From Treponema sp. (GTDB lineage Bacteria > Spirochaetota > Spirochaetia > Treponematales > Breznakiellaceae), in assembly GCA_009777735.1 (NCBI GenBank), contig WRLF01000009.1, forward strand, positions 52,304 through 116,303: 64,000 bases of DNA, in the 5' to 3' direction. Both the position numbers and the translations under genes were made by a program. The notes under the pieces are model-generated. The model saw nothing but the letters and a program-made list of their open reading frames with translations. It made no database searches and was not told where the DNA came from. Each line of letters starts with the position of its first letter. The stretch's first letter is position 1. This document shows, in pieces, positions 7,777 to 16,394 of the stretch.

Positions 7777-9075
7777 ATGAAAAAATATGCTATTTACGTC
7801 TCTTTGCTGACTATATGTTGTCTATTTTACGCCTGTTTCAGCTCCTTTGCCGGAGATACGGGAATAATTAGCATAAATATGGGCGGGAACGCACGGTCTG
7901 CCCCGCTATATCCGCCGACAAACGATAATGGAATCCTCCCTAACCTGGAACTTCGCATCCAACTCGAAGGCCCCACAGAAATCCAAAACCACACGCTTTC
8001 AAAGGGTGCAACGAACGCGAGATTTTCGGTTAATCCCGGTCTCTGGTATATAAACGTAGAAGCCTGGTATGAAGGTGAGCTGTACGCAACAGGATCCAAC
8101 AGCGTGAATGTACGAGCCGGACGGGAGAATCCAGTAACGATACGGATGGGCCCGGAAATCACTGTCCTCCACCCGCTGTCTGTCTGGACTGCTGTAACAG
8201 ATCCTACAGTGGAAAGCGCTTTCCCGGATGTTTCTAATTCCGCTTTTACTGATATCAATGCTATTGCTTATGGCAATGGTCTTTTAGTCGCCGGGGGTTC
8301 AAGAGGAACAATGATCTATTCTGATGATAACGGAGATACATGGCAATCCGTATCGGACAGCGGCTTCGGCACAGATACTATCAGCAAAATCACTTTCGGG
8401 AATGGAACATTTGTCGCTGTAGGCCAGGCCGGCAGCGTTTCGTATTCCAGCGACGGTATAACCTGGATCGGTATCAGTCCAGGTGCCTTTGGGGGCCTTT
8501 ATATACAGGATATTGCTTTTGGTAACGGACGTTTTGTTGCCGGGGCTTTTACTAATCCTAACAATAGAATAGCATATTCCGACAATGGCGCAACTTGGAC
8601 ACGTGTAACTGATATAGATACAGTCTTTGGTACTACCGGTATGCTTCGGAGCATTGGCTACGGCAATGGCCGCTTTATTGCCGCTGGCAGCGGCAGCAGG
8701 ATTGCTTATTCAGACGATGACGGACTAACCTGGACACAATCGACGACTGGACATACGAGCGGGCAAATTTCTGGTATCGCCTATAACAACGGGCGTTTTG
8801 TTGCCGGGGCTGTTGACGGCGGCTCTGTTAGATTATTCTATTCAGACGATGACGGCGATAACTGGAACGAAGCTGTGGGAAGTATTGGAAATGTTTACAG
8901 TATTATCCATGGTAATGGATATTTTGTAGCTGCAGGCCAATCAGGAAGAATTGGGTATTCAAGCGATGGAATAAAACAGAAACCATTTTATGGGAGCAAG
9001 CAGATCATGAAAAACAATTGGAAGAAAAATGGCTTATTGACATTATTCATAAATACCGATTTCCAATGGATTTGA
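7777..9075 (+). CDS. Repeat-rich surface lipoprotein with BNR/photosynthesis-type propeller repeats, chimeric 3' end
   Basis: A 432-residue protein. It starts at an ATG with a TAGGAGT ribosome-binding site; longer upstream readings lack one. The N-terminus is a lipoprotein signal with FYAC at residue 20. After about 130 residues come five to six repeats of the pattern IAYGNGRFVAGG...G-I-YSDDNGDTW, a WD/BNR-like beta-propeller with Asp-box strands. The final repeat breaks off after GRIGYSSDGI near position 8970, where TW would be expected. The last 35 residues are read out of frame from an acetyltransferase fragment, so the native C-terminus is lost. Such proteins are exported and probably exposed or periplasmic. 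Ligand unknown. Confidence 0.8.
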   Translation: MKKYAIYVSLLTICCLFYACFSSFAGDTGIISINMGGNARSAPLYPPTNDNGILPNLELRIQLEGPTEIQNHTLSKGATNARFSVNPGLWYINVEAWYEGELYATGSNSVNVRAGRENPVTIRMGPEITVLHPLSVWTAVTDPTVESAFPDVSNSAFTDINAIAYGNGLLVAGGSRGTMIYSDDNGDTWQSVSDSGFGTDTISKITFGNGTFVAVGQAGSVSYSSDGITWIGISPGAFGGLYIQDIAFGNGRFVAGAFTNPNNRIAYSDNGATWTRVTDIDTVFGTTGMLRSIGYGNGRFIAAGSGSRIAYSDDDGLTWTQSTTGHTSGQISGIAYNNGRFVAGAVDGGSVRLFYSDDDGDNWNEAVGSIGNVYSIIHGNGYFVAAGQSGRIGYSSDGIKQKPFYGSKQIMKNNWKKNGLLTLFINTDFQWI

Positions 9076-9326
9076 CTGATCAACCGTGGCTTGCAGATTA
9101 TCCAGCACATCTTCATATTGATTTATTACCTAATATACAGCGGAAAGGTATTGGACGCATTTTAATAAATACTCTTTTTGATGAATTAACACAAAAAAAG
9201 GTATCTGGTTTGTATCTAAATGTTGGTTCATCAAACACTGGTGCAATTATTTATTATAAAAAAATGGGTTTTTCTATAATAAAAGAGCAGGAATGGGGAT
9301 TAACAATGGGTAAAAAATGCGGTTAA
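8973..9326 (+). pseudogene. GNAT acetyltransferase C-terminal fragment
   Basis: In a frame different from the preceding lipoprotein, the sequence reads ETILWEQADHEKQLEEKWL, then YPAHLHIDLLPNIQRKGIGR, a good acetyl-CoA-binding motif A (R-x-x-G-x-G/R). LNVGSSNTGAIIYYKKMGF follows, the end of a GNAT N-acetyltransferase domain. Roughly the first half of the domain is absent, and the homology begins at the exact point where the lipoprotein repeat breaks. There is no start codon with a ribosome-binding site (a TTG at 9018 is the only candidate). This is probably a non-functional piece joined by recombination. Confidence 0.75.
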
Positions 9327-9521
9327 TAAAAATTCAAAATGAATGTTATTAACAAACTAGTGTACCGTACGAAACATTGGAGATCTTTCCCGTTACATTA
9401 ACCTAACGCTGGAAAAATCAACTTGACTAGGATCTCAAAAAAAAGTAGAATATTTTTATACTGAAAGCACTGCTTGGACCCGGACAAAGTGAACAATTTG
9501 CATGAAAAGGAAGGTATTCAA

Positions 9522-10946
9522 ATGAAAAACCTTACAAAATCATTCGGGGTTATCGTTCTTCTAACCCTATTTTTGTTCGGAATGTCGTATTGTAGCAGAA
9601 GTGACCGTGTGTCCAATTCTGCAGCAAACATAACCGGTACGCAGGCAACGGCAATAATGGCAGCCACTAACACCGGCAACGCTGATGGTTTAAGCGGAAC
9701 ATGGGTTTCAGATGATACTGACACTGTTTATACCATGGTAATCAGCGGAGACAGGATTACAGTAACATGGAGCGGCGATACTCCATGGAGCGGCAATACC
9801 TGGACAGGCAGAATAACGGATTTTGAATTTGAACCCACTCCTGATTTAAATTATTGGAATGGTATGGTCGTAAACAATAATGGAACCGAGGTTGGCGCCA
9901 TTGCCAGAATGAATTATATTGGCGATGATGTGTTACCGGTCTGGATTTATGCATCGGATGTTGTCCATTTTGGTATTTTTGACTCAGAAGTTATTATAGC
10001 AGGAACATTTTTAACAGGAGTCGAGGAAGAGGTATACAGCGTTACATTACCCGCATCACGAAGGGGAGATGTGTATGCGGCAGGCTGGTTAGTTGGTGAA
10101 TCCGGCGCCGTGCTTTGGATAAACGGTGTTGCGTACCATCTTACAGGCGATGATCTTTACGGACGGGCTGATTCTGTTTTTGTATCCGACAGCGATGTGT
10201 ATGTGGCGGGACAAGCTCGCGGATATAGCAGTGGTGCAGGTAATTGGAGCTCTGCCGTACTTTGGAAAAACGGCGTTATGCAGTATCTCCCGGGCGGAAC
10301 TGATGCTCATTCCGTTTACGTATCGGGCGGCGATGTCTATGTGGCAGGATATAACCGGGACCATAGCGGGGACTCTGCCGTACTTTGGATAAACGGCATT
10401 GCTCAGCATCTCGCAGTTACAGACGGGGCCACCTATGGTTATGCTCAGGCTCGTTCTGTTTTCGTATCAGGCAGCAACATGTATGTAGCGGGTTCTATTG
10501 ATGGTTATGCCGTACTCTGGACAAACGGCGTTGCGCAATATCTAACATCAAGTAATGGCTATAACTGGCTTGGACATGGCACTTCCGTTTTCGTATCGAG
10601 CGGTGATGTGTACGTAACGGGTTCTTCTAATAGTTCTGCCATATTTTGGAAAAACGGTGAGGTGCAATTTAGCCAAACCCAGCTTCAAATGTGGGAAGCC
10701 GGACCTGAGGCTCATTCTGTTTTCGTATCCGGCGGCAATGTGTATGTTGCGGGAAGGAATCAATATTACAATCCAGTCCTTTGGGTAAACGGCGTTGAAC
10801 AGCGGCTCCCGGGCGGAACTGTACCCCGCTCCGTTTTCGTATCCGGCGGCGACGTATATGTTGCAGGCGGCAGCCTTTTGAAAAACGGTGTTGCTCAGTA
10901 TGATTTCGAAGGCCAAGGAGTTAATTCCATTTTTGTGGTGGAATAG
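9522..10946 (+). CDS. Lipoprotein with AVLWKNGV / VFVSGGDVYVAG repeats
   Basis: A 474-residue exported lipoprotein. The ATG at 9522 has an AAGGAAGG ribosome-binding site and is followed by a signal peptide ending MSYC at residue 24. Residues about 50-150 form a small beta-domain beginning GLSGTWVSDDTDTVYTMVIS. From about residue 180 to the end there are seven or so repeats of about 40-45 residues with the shape SVFVSGGDVYVAG...SAVLWKNGV-QYL. Proteins built of this repeat are common in treponemes and look like beta-propellers, but no function is established that I know of. It lies downstream of another repeat lipoprotein and convergent with the redox operon. Confidence 0.85.
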   Translation: MKNLTKSFGVIVLLTLFLFGMSYCSRSDRVSNSAANITGTQATAIMAATNTGNADGLSGTWVSDDTDTVYTMVISGDRITVTWSGDTPWSGNTWTGRITDFEFEPTPDLNYWNGMVVNNNGTEVGAIARMNYIGDDVLPVWIYASDVVHFGIFDSEVIIAGTFLTGVEEEVYSVTLPASRRGDVYAAGWLVGESGAVLWINGVAYHLTGDDLYGRADSVFVSDSDVYVAGQARGYSSGAGNWSSAVLWKNGVMQYLPGGTDAHSVYVSGGDVYVAGYNRDHSGDSAVLWINGIAQHLAVTDGATYGYAQARSVFVSGSNMYVAGSIDGYAVLWTNGVAQYLTSSNGYNWLGHGTSVFVSSGDVYVTGSSNSSAIFWKNGEVQFSQTQLQMWEAGPEAHSVFVSGGNVYVAGRNQYYNPVLWVNGVEQRLPGGTVPRSVFVSGGDVYVAGGSLLKNGVAQYDFEGQGVNSIFVVE

Positions 10947-10999
10947 AGAGCATTATTAGTTGCTGTGTAATACTATACACAAACCATTGTGTGGTGCCA

Positions 11000-13873
11000 T
11001 CAGGGGCTTTTCCCCGCTTCCTCTAGCAAAATTTGCAAAATCTTTCCATTGGTATAACCGCTGACCGGCGGTAAAGTCCGATTGAGCTTTTGCACCTGCC
11101 CGGCGGTGTTCGTGTATGTGCCTTCCGATTCGGCAAAGCCGGCGAAGGGAAGTACTACATTGGCTTTTTTCGCCGTTTCCGTCATGTAAACGCTGCCGAT
11201 GCATAAAAATTCCAATCCTGACAATTCTATTTCATCAACATCATCCCCAAAGGCAATCAGGCCTTTGAGTTTTTTTTCAGTAATTTTTCCGATAATTTTA
11301 CCGGCGTAACCAATTCCCAGATCGGCTAACCCCCGGCTATTGGCTTGTGGTAAATGCCGAGTGCCTCCCGCTTGTGATGCTTTGATAACTGAATGTACCG
11401 TGAAATCGGCGCCGGCAGGATCGTTTTCTCTGCGGCTAAAAGAATACATCCTAATTCCAAGGGAGGCAGCATACTGTTTGGCAAGAGAAATTTCTTCGTT
11501 GGTAAGCCTGCCGGAAACTGTTACTGCTGCTGCCTCTGCTCCGTGCTGTGCGATAATGTCTCGCATTGCTTGATTGATTCGGGCGCATGCCGTAGAAAGA
11601 TCGGTTTTTTTGTTTTCTACAAGCGGCGTGGTGATGCGCTCCTTTTTGAGAAGTTCGATGAAACCAAAACGGCCTTGCTCGCAAAGGATTTGCTTTTTGT
11701 CGATTGAGTCGTCCGGCAGGCACCGCAGCAGCATGGAGCCTTTTGTGGTAATTTTTATTTTACAGCCCACAGAACAGAACGAGCAAACAGTGTGCGTGAT
11801 GTTTTCGGAGACTGGCACCTGTTTATAAGCGGTAATCTTTTCGGTAATTGCGCCGGTGGGGCAGACGGTAACGCATTGACCGCAGGAGATACAGCCGCTT
11901 TCTTCCAGCGATTCGTTAAACGCCGGTTTTACCGCAGTGTCAAACCCCCGATCTACCAGACCCAGCGCGGTTACACCTATCAATTCATCACAAATTCTGA
12001 CGCACAATCCGCACAGAATACATTTTTCCGGGTTCCGGTAGATATAGGGATGGTCATTGTTCACTTCATGGGTGTTACTCTCACCTTCGTATTTTGCCGG
12101 TTCCAGATAATGGTCATTCGCAATGGCGATTAATTGACATTCAAAGAAATCGGCACAGCCGCATTCTAGACAGCGTTTGGCTTCATTAACAGCTTCATCC
12201 ACAGAAAAACCAAAATTTACTTCATTGAAATTATTTTTTCGATCACCAGAATATTGATGCCTCATTTTTACACGAGGAGATTTTTCGCGGTCGGCAAAAT
12301 CATCGGCAGTAGGATTTGATTTTACCAGATACGGCTCCGTATAACCAACCATTTTTCCGTTCAGATATGAGTCGATTACCGTAACGGCCTTGTACGCCTC
12401 GCCGATTGCGGCAATAGCGATATCCGCGCCGTTGTTCGTTGCATCTCCCACAGCGAACACGCCGTCAAGGTTTGTGCGGAATGTTGCTGCATCGGCGGCA
12501 ATGGTTTTCCACTTCGTAAGGGTAATATCTTCAAAACCGGCGGTGTTGGCCGTCTGACCGATGGCAATGATAACCGAATCGACAGCAAGGGTTTCTTCCG
12601 CTCCTTCAATCGGCACCGGGGATCGCCGCCCGCTTGCATCCGGTTCGCCCAGCTGCATTTTTTGGAGACGGATTTTTGAAACACGCCCGTTATCTGCAAT
12701 TATCTCGATAGGATTTGTCAGATATTTGAATACAACGCCTTCTTCTTCGGCTTCTTCAATCTCAATTTCCTCGGCGGGCATTTCTGCTCTCGATCTCCGG
12801 TAAACATTATACACCTCTTTTGCGCCAAGCCGTACCGCGGTACGGCAGGCGTCCATTGCTGTGTTCCCGCCGCCGACTATGGCAACCTTGTTACCAATCT
12901 GCGGGGGATTGTTAAGCGCAACGTTGCCAAAGGCAACAGCACGCAGGAAATCAATGCCGCCGAATACGCCGTTAGAATTTTCTCCGGGGCATCTGAGCGC
13001 CATGCTGCTCCACGCACCAATAGCGATAACCACCGCGTCATAATTTTTCTGTAAATAATCAAGTGTCAGCTCTGTTCCGATTTTGGTATTGGTTATTAAC
13101 CTGACACCCGTTTTTTCGATGATGGCAATTTCTTTATCAAGAACATTTTTGGGAAGCCGGTACTCCGGTATGCCGTAACGGAGCATCCCTCCCATGTGCG
13201 GCATTGCGTCATACACGGTAACCGCATGGCCGAGCTTGCGCAAAAAATATGCCGCAGTCAGTCCGCCCGGGCCGCCGCCGATAACGGCAACTGTTTTACC
13301 GGTGTCACAGGCGATTTCGGGAACAAGATCGTCATCATCGAGATATGTATCGGAAACAAATGACTTTAGATGGGCTATGCTGATGGGCTCTTCAACCAAT
13401 TCCCGGCGGCACGCTGTTTCGCAGGGGTGGGGACAGACACGGCCAATTGACGAAGGCAGGGGGAGTTTTTCTCTGATTAACGCTGCGGCTTCGCGGTATT
13501 GTTTGTTGGCGATTAATCCCACATATCCCTGGCAGTCAGTGTGACCAGGACAGGCCAAAACGCAGGGAGCGCGGCAGTCTCCCTTGTGATCGGAAAACAA
13601 TAGTTCAAGCGCGGCTTTTCTGGTATTTTTAACACGCTCAGTATTGGTCTTGATAACCATGCCATCGGCAGCAAGGGTTGAACAGGCGCGCACAAGACGC
13701 AGGTGTTTTTCAGCTTCAACAACGCACAAGCCGCATGAGCCATACATTTTCACCCGTTCGTCATGGCACAACGTCGGTATATAGATCCCGCCTTGCTGCG
13801 CCGCTGCTAGTATTGTTTGACCGCTCTCAACGGCAACTTTACGATCATTTATGGTAATGGTAATCAAAGGCAT
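11000..13873 (-). CDS. NuoG/GltD-like multidomain flavo-iron-sulphur subunit (Stn-like transhydrogenase candidate)
   Basis: A 957-residue protein. In order: a [2Fe-2S] domain with Cys36, Cys47, Cys50 and Cys64; GltD-type cluster ligands (ACPGHTDCQG, RVCPHPCETACRR); an FAD site (VAVIGGGPGGLTAAYFLRK, about 192-215); and a NADPH site (VAIVGGGNTAMDACRTAVR with VYRRSRAEMPA, about 335-370). Next come a C-x2-C-x-C cluster and a two-cluster ferredoxin domain (CILCGLCVRIC, CISCGQCVTVC). The protein ends in a shortened molybdopterin-oxidoreductase-like domain that keeps only CSFCSVGC. No H-cluster motif and no Cys/Sec molybdenum ligand are visible, so it is neither a [FeFe]-hydrogenase nor an active formate dehydrogenase. 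With its NuoF- and NuoE-like partners it best fits a flavin-based electron-bifurcating NAD(P)H:ferredoxin transhydrogenase. That role is inferred. Confidence 0.75.
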   Translation of the reverse strand: MPLITITINDRKVAVESGQTILAAAQQGGIYIPTLCHDERVKMYGSCGLCVVEAEKHLRLVRACSTLAADGMVIKTNTERVKNTRKAALELLFSDHKGDCRAPCVLACPGHTDCQGYVGLIANKQYREAAALIREKLPLPSSIGRVCPHPCETACRRELVEEPISIAHLKSFVSDTYLDDDDLVPEIACDTGKTVAVIGGGPGGLTAAYFLRKLGHAVTVYDAMPHMGGMLRYGIPEYRLPKNVLDKEIAIIEKTGVRLITNTKIGTELTLDYLQKNYDAVVIAIGAWSSMALRCPGENSNGVFGGIDFLRAVAFGNVALNNPPQIGNKVAIVGGGNTAMDACRTAVRLGAKEVYNVYRRSRAEMPAEEIEIEEAEEEGVVFKYLTNPIEIIADNGRVSKIRLQKMQLGEPDASGRRSPVPIEGAEETLAVDSVIIAIGQTANTAGFEDITLTKWKTIAADAATFRTNLDGVFAVGDATNNGADIAIAAIGEAYKAVTVIDSYLNGKMVGYTEPYLVKSNPTADDFADREKSPRVKMRHQYSGDRKNNFNEVNFGFSVDEAVNEAKRCLECGCADFFECQLIAIANDHYLEPAKYEGESNTHEVNNDHPYIYRNPEKCILCGLCVRICDELIGVTALGLVDRGFDTAVKPAFNESLEESGCISCGQCVTVCPTGAITEKITAYKQVPVSENITHTVCSFCSVGCKIKITTKGSMLLRCLPDDSIDKKQILCEQGRFGFIELLKKERITTPLVENKKTDLSTACARINQAMRDIIAQHGAEAAAVTVSGRLTNEEISLAKQYAASLGIRMYSFSRRENDPAGADFTVHSVIKASQAGGTRHLPQANSRGLADLGIGYAGKIIGKITEKKLKGLIAFGDDVDEIELSGLEFLCIGSVYMTETAKKANVVLPFAGFAESEGTYTNTAGQVQKLNRTLPPVSGYTNGKILQILLEEAGKSP

Positions 13874-13888
13874 GTCTTGTTCTCCCCG

Positions 13889-15640
13889 CTATTCGATATA
13901 AATTGCGTTGAATTTACATACCGAAGCGCATATCCCGCATTTTGTGCATAATGCGAAATCAATCATATGCGGCTGTTTAACTTCTCCGTCAATAGCCGAA
14001 ACAGGGCATTTACGTTTACACAGTGTGCAGCCCGTACAATTGTTATCATCAATAATATATTGAATCAGTGCCTTGCATTGTTTTGCTGTGCATTTTTTAT
14101 GAGCAATATGATCGATGTATTCACTTCTGAAATACTGCAATGTGGTTAACACAGGATTCGGCGCTGTCTGTCCCAAGGCGCATAACGAACCTTCCTTTAT
14201 TTGCAAGGCAAGCTCCGACAAAAGTTCAATATCGCCTTCATGCCCGTTTCCGGCAACAATCCGCTCCAGTATTTCCAGCATGCGTTTTGTCCCGATGCGG
14301 CAATGAGTGCATTTTCCGCAAGATTCTTTGCGGGTAAAATCAAGGAAAAAACGCGCAATGTCAACCATGCACGTTTCCTCGTCCATGACGACCATGCCGC
14401 CCGAACCCATAATCGCGCCGGTCGCGGCAAGTGTCTTGTAGTCGATCATCGTGTCGATTAGCTCGGCCGGGATGCAGCCGCCGGAAGGGCCGCCCATCTG
14501 CACAGCTTTGAACGCATTGCCGTTTTTTATGCCGCCGCCAACTCCGTAGATAATATCTTTGATGGTCATCCCCATTGGCACTTCGGCCAGTCCGCCGTTG
14601 GCGATCTTGCCCGTCAACGCAAAAACCTTTGTTCCCTTGCTGTTTTCCGTGCCGATTTTTGCGAACTCTGCGCCGCCGTTCAGTATGATCCAGGGGATAT
14701 TTGCATATGTTTCTACATTGTTAATGTTAGAGGGTTTTTGCCAAAAACCTTTTTGCGCGGGAAACGGCGGTTTAAGGCGTGGCATTCCGCGCTCGCCTTC
14801 AAGCGATGCGATAAGCGCTGTTTCTTCGCCGCAGACAAATGCCCCGGCGCCCGCTTTGATCCGCAGACTAAAATGAAAATCTTTACCAAGAATGTTTTTG
14901 CCAAGAAACCCTTTCGCGTATGCATCATTGATGGCCTTTTCCAGACGGGCAATGGCAAGAGGATATTCCGCGCGCACATATACAATGCCATCATCCGCGC
15001 CGATTGCGTAAGCCGCTATCAGCATGCCTTCGATCACCGCATGGGGATCACCTTCTATTAACGCCCGGTCCATGAACGCGCCGGGGTCGCCTTCGTCGGC
15101 ATTGCAGATAACATATTTTTTGCTGTCATCGTTGTTAGGCGACACTGTATCGCGCGCTGCCTGCCACTTGAACCACGTGGGGAATCCCGCCCCGCCGCGT
15201 CCGCCAATTCCGGAAATTTTTACTTCGTTTATGACATCGGCAAAAGAATAATTATCAAGACATTTTCTGATTGCCTTATAACCTCCGGCAGCAATATATT
15301 CATCTATTTTTTCAGGATTAATAATCCCGCAATTTTTAAGGGCTATTCTTTTCTGCTGTGTTACCTGTTCTACATCCTTTGGAGATATTTCGTATTTTCC
15401 GGCTTCACTGGAAATCCCTTGGATATTTTTTATTATTTCATCGGCAGCATCAGCGTTTACCCGCACATATGTTTTTTTAATGTTTGCATTATCATCAATC
15501 ACATCAACTATCGGCTCAAGATAACACATGCCGATACAGCCGGTCAGTGTTACATCAATATTCGCCTGCCTGAACAGCGTTTCCGCTTTTTCCGCCCCGG
15601 CTGCAATGCCGCAGGTTCCCTTGCCTATAACAACGCGCAT
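13889..15640 (-). CDS. NuoF/HydB-like NADH-binding flavoprotein subunit
   Basis: A 583-residue protein. Residues 1-85 form a thioredoxin-like [2Fe-2S] domain with GKGTCGIAAG and TGCIGMCYLEP. The FMN/NADH core follows: GIGGRGGAGFPTWFKWQAA, then CNADEGDPGAFMDRALIEGD. After it come an SLBB region and the 4Fe-4S motif ESCGKCTHCRIGTKRML (N3-type). The C-terminus has two ferredoxin motifs, CTGCTLCKRKCP and CTKCGICASVCK. This is the layout of HydB of multimeric hydrogenases and of NuoF-like subunits of bifurcating enzymes: it takes electrons to or from NAD(H). It is 15 bases upstream of the large subunit and two bases downstream of the NuoE-like gene, so it is one operon. Confidence 0.9.
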   Translation of the reverse strand: MRVVIGKGTCGIAAGAEKAETLFRQANIDVTLTGCIGMCYLEPIVDVIDDNANIKKTYVRVNADAADEIIKNIQGISSEAGKYEISPKDVEQVTQQKRIALKNCGIINPEKIDEYIAAGGYKAIRKCLDNYSFADVINEVKISGIGGRGGAGFPTWFKWQAARDTVSPNNDDSKKYVICNADEGDPGAFMDRALIEGDPHAVIEGMLIAAYAIGADDGIVYVRAEYPLAIARLEKAINDAYAKGFLGKNILGKDFHFSLRIKAGAGAFVCGEETALIASLEGERGMPRLKPPFPAQKGFWQKPSNINNVETYANIPWIILNGGAEFAKIGTENSKGTKVFALTGKIANGGLAEVPMGMTIKDIIYGVGGGIKNGNAFKAVQMGGPSGGCIPAELIDTMIDYKTLAATGAIMGSGGMVVMDEETCMVDIARFFLDFTRKESCGKCTHCRIGTKRMLEILERIVAGNGHEGDIELLSELALQIKEGSLCALGQTAPNPVLTTLQYFRSEYIDHIAHKKCTAKQCKALIQYIIDDNNCTGCTLCKRKCPVSAIDGEVKQPHMIDFALCTKCGICASVCKFNAIYIE

Positions 15641-15641
15641 A

Positions 15642-16151
15642 TTACTTTACTGCCTCCGAATCACGTATTTTCTGTAAAATACTTCTCGTTGTATCCGGTG
15701 TAAGTGTGCCGTGGGTTTCACCGTTGATCATCATAACAGGGGCAAGGCTGCAGCAGCCCAGACAGGCGACATTTTGCAGGGTAAAAAGTCCGTCAGAGGT
15801 GGTGTCGCCTTCATTGTAGGGCGCTTCCGGTGTTGATAAAAACGACAGTATTGCATCTTCAATCGTACTTGATCCGTTAACGTGACATGCCGTGCCCTGG
15901 CACAGCAGGATGTGATATTTCCCCGCCGATTTCAGCCTGAACTGGGTGTAAAATGTCACCACACCAAGGATTTTTGCCGGTTTGATTCCCGTGCGTTCGG
16001 CAATATGTTTTATCACATGCTGCGGCAGGTAACCGTATATATCCTGCGTCTTTTGCAGAATGGTAATCAAACTGCCCTGTTCACCGCCGTAGGTATCAAG
16101 CACATGGTCAAGTTGAGAAAAATCGGATGTTTTGTTACATTTGCAGCTCAT
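15642..16151 (-). CDS. NuoE/HydC-like [2Fe-2S] subunit
   Basis: A 169-residue thioredoxin-like ferredoxin. The [2Fe-2S] ligands are CQGTACHVNG and NVACLGCCSLAPV (C-x4-C and C-x3-C patterns). A helical N-terminus precedes them: LITILQKTQDIYGYLPQHV, then VVTFYTQF. It passes electrons between the NuoF-like flavin and partner clusters. I chose the ATG at 16151 (MSCKCNKT) because it gives the family length. The open frame runs back to 16283, but the added residues are low-complexity and overlap a palindromic repeat. It is the first gene of the operon. No clear promoter or ribosome-binding site is visible upstream. Confidence 0.88.
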   Translation of the reverse strand: MSCKCNKTSDFSQLDHVLDTYGGEQGSLITILQKTQDIYGYLPQHVIKHIAERTGIKPAKILGVVTFYTQFRLKSAGKYHILLCQGTACHVNGSSTIEDAILSFLSTPEAPYNEGDTTSDGLFTLQNVACLGCCSLAPVMMINGETHGTLTPDTTRSILQKIRDSEAVK

Positions 16152-16270
16152 ATAAGAATAATAATGGGATTTGGCATGAGTCTCAAGAGATAGGTAATAG
16201 GAAAAAATGAATAATGTTGCACCCCGAGGGCTTGGGTGCTTCAAACAAGGCTGGTGCTGATGTTTCAAAC

Positions 16271-16285
16271 AGGTGACAGTCACCT
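16271..16285. repeat. Short palindrome AGGTGAC-A-GTCACCT
   Basis: A perfect 7-bp inverted repeat around a single base, upstream of the NuoE-like gene. Thirteen of its bases recur directly after the DUF167 gene's stop codon (18066-18079), and CTGTCACC follows the flavin reductase stop at 6590. It could be a REP-like element or an operator half-site. Confidence 0.45.
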
Positions 16286-16394
16286 TTTACAGCCCATTTT
16301 TTTGCATTTCAATATAACTGCTTTTGGCGGTTGAAAGGTTAACAAGCCTGTCGAACAAGTTTATTCGTGGCGAGGGTTTAATACTCCGCTGCTT

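Noticed and set aside
11000..16151. [FeFe]-hydrogenase (HydABC) or formate dehydrogenase operon
   Set aside because: No H-cluster cysteine motif exists in any of the three proteins, and the molybdopterin-like domain has no visible metal ligand.
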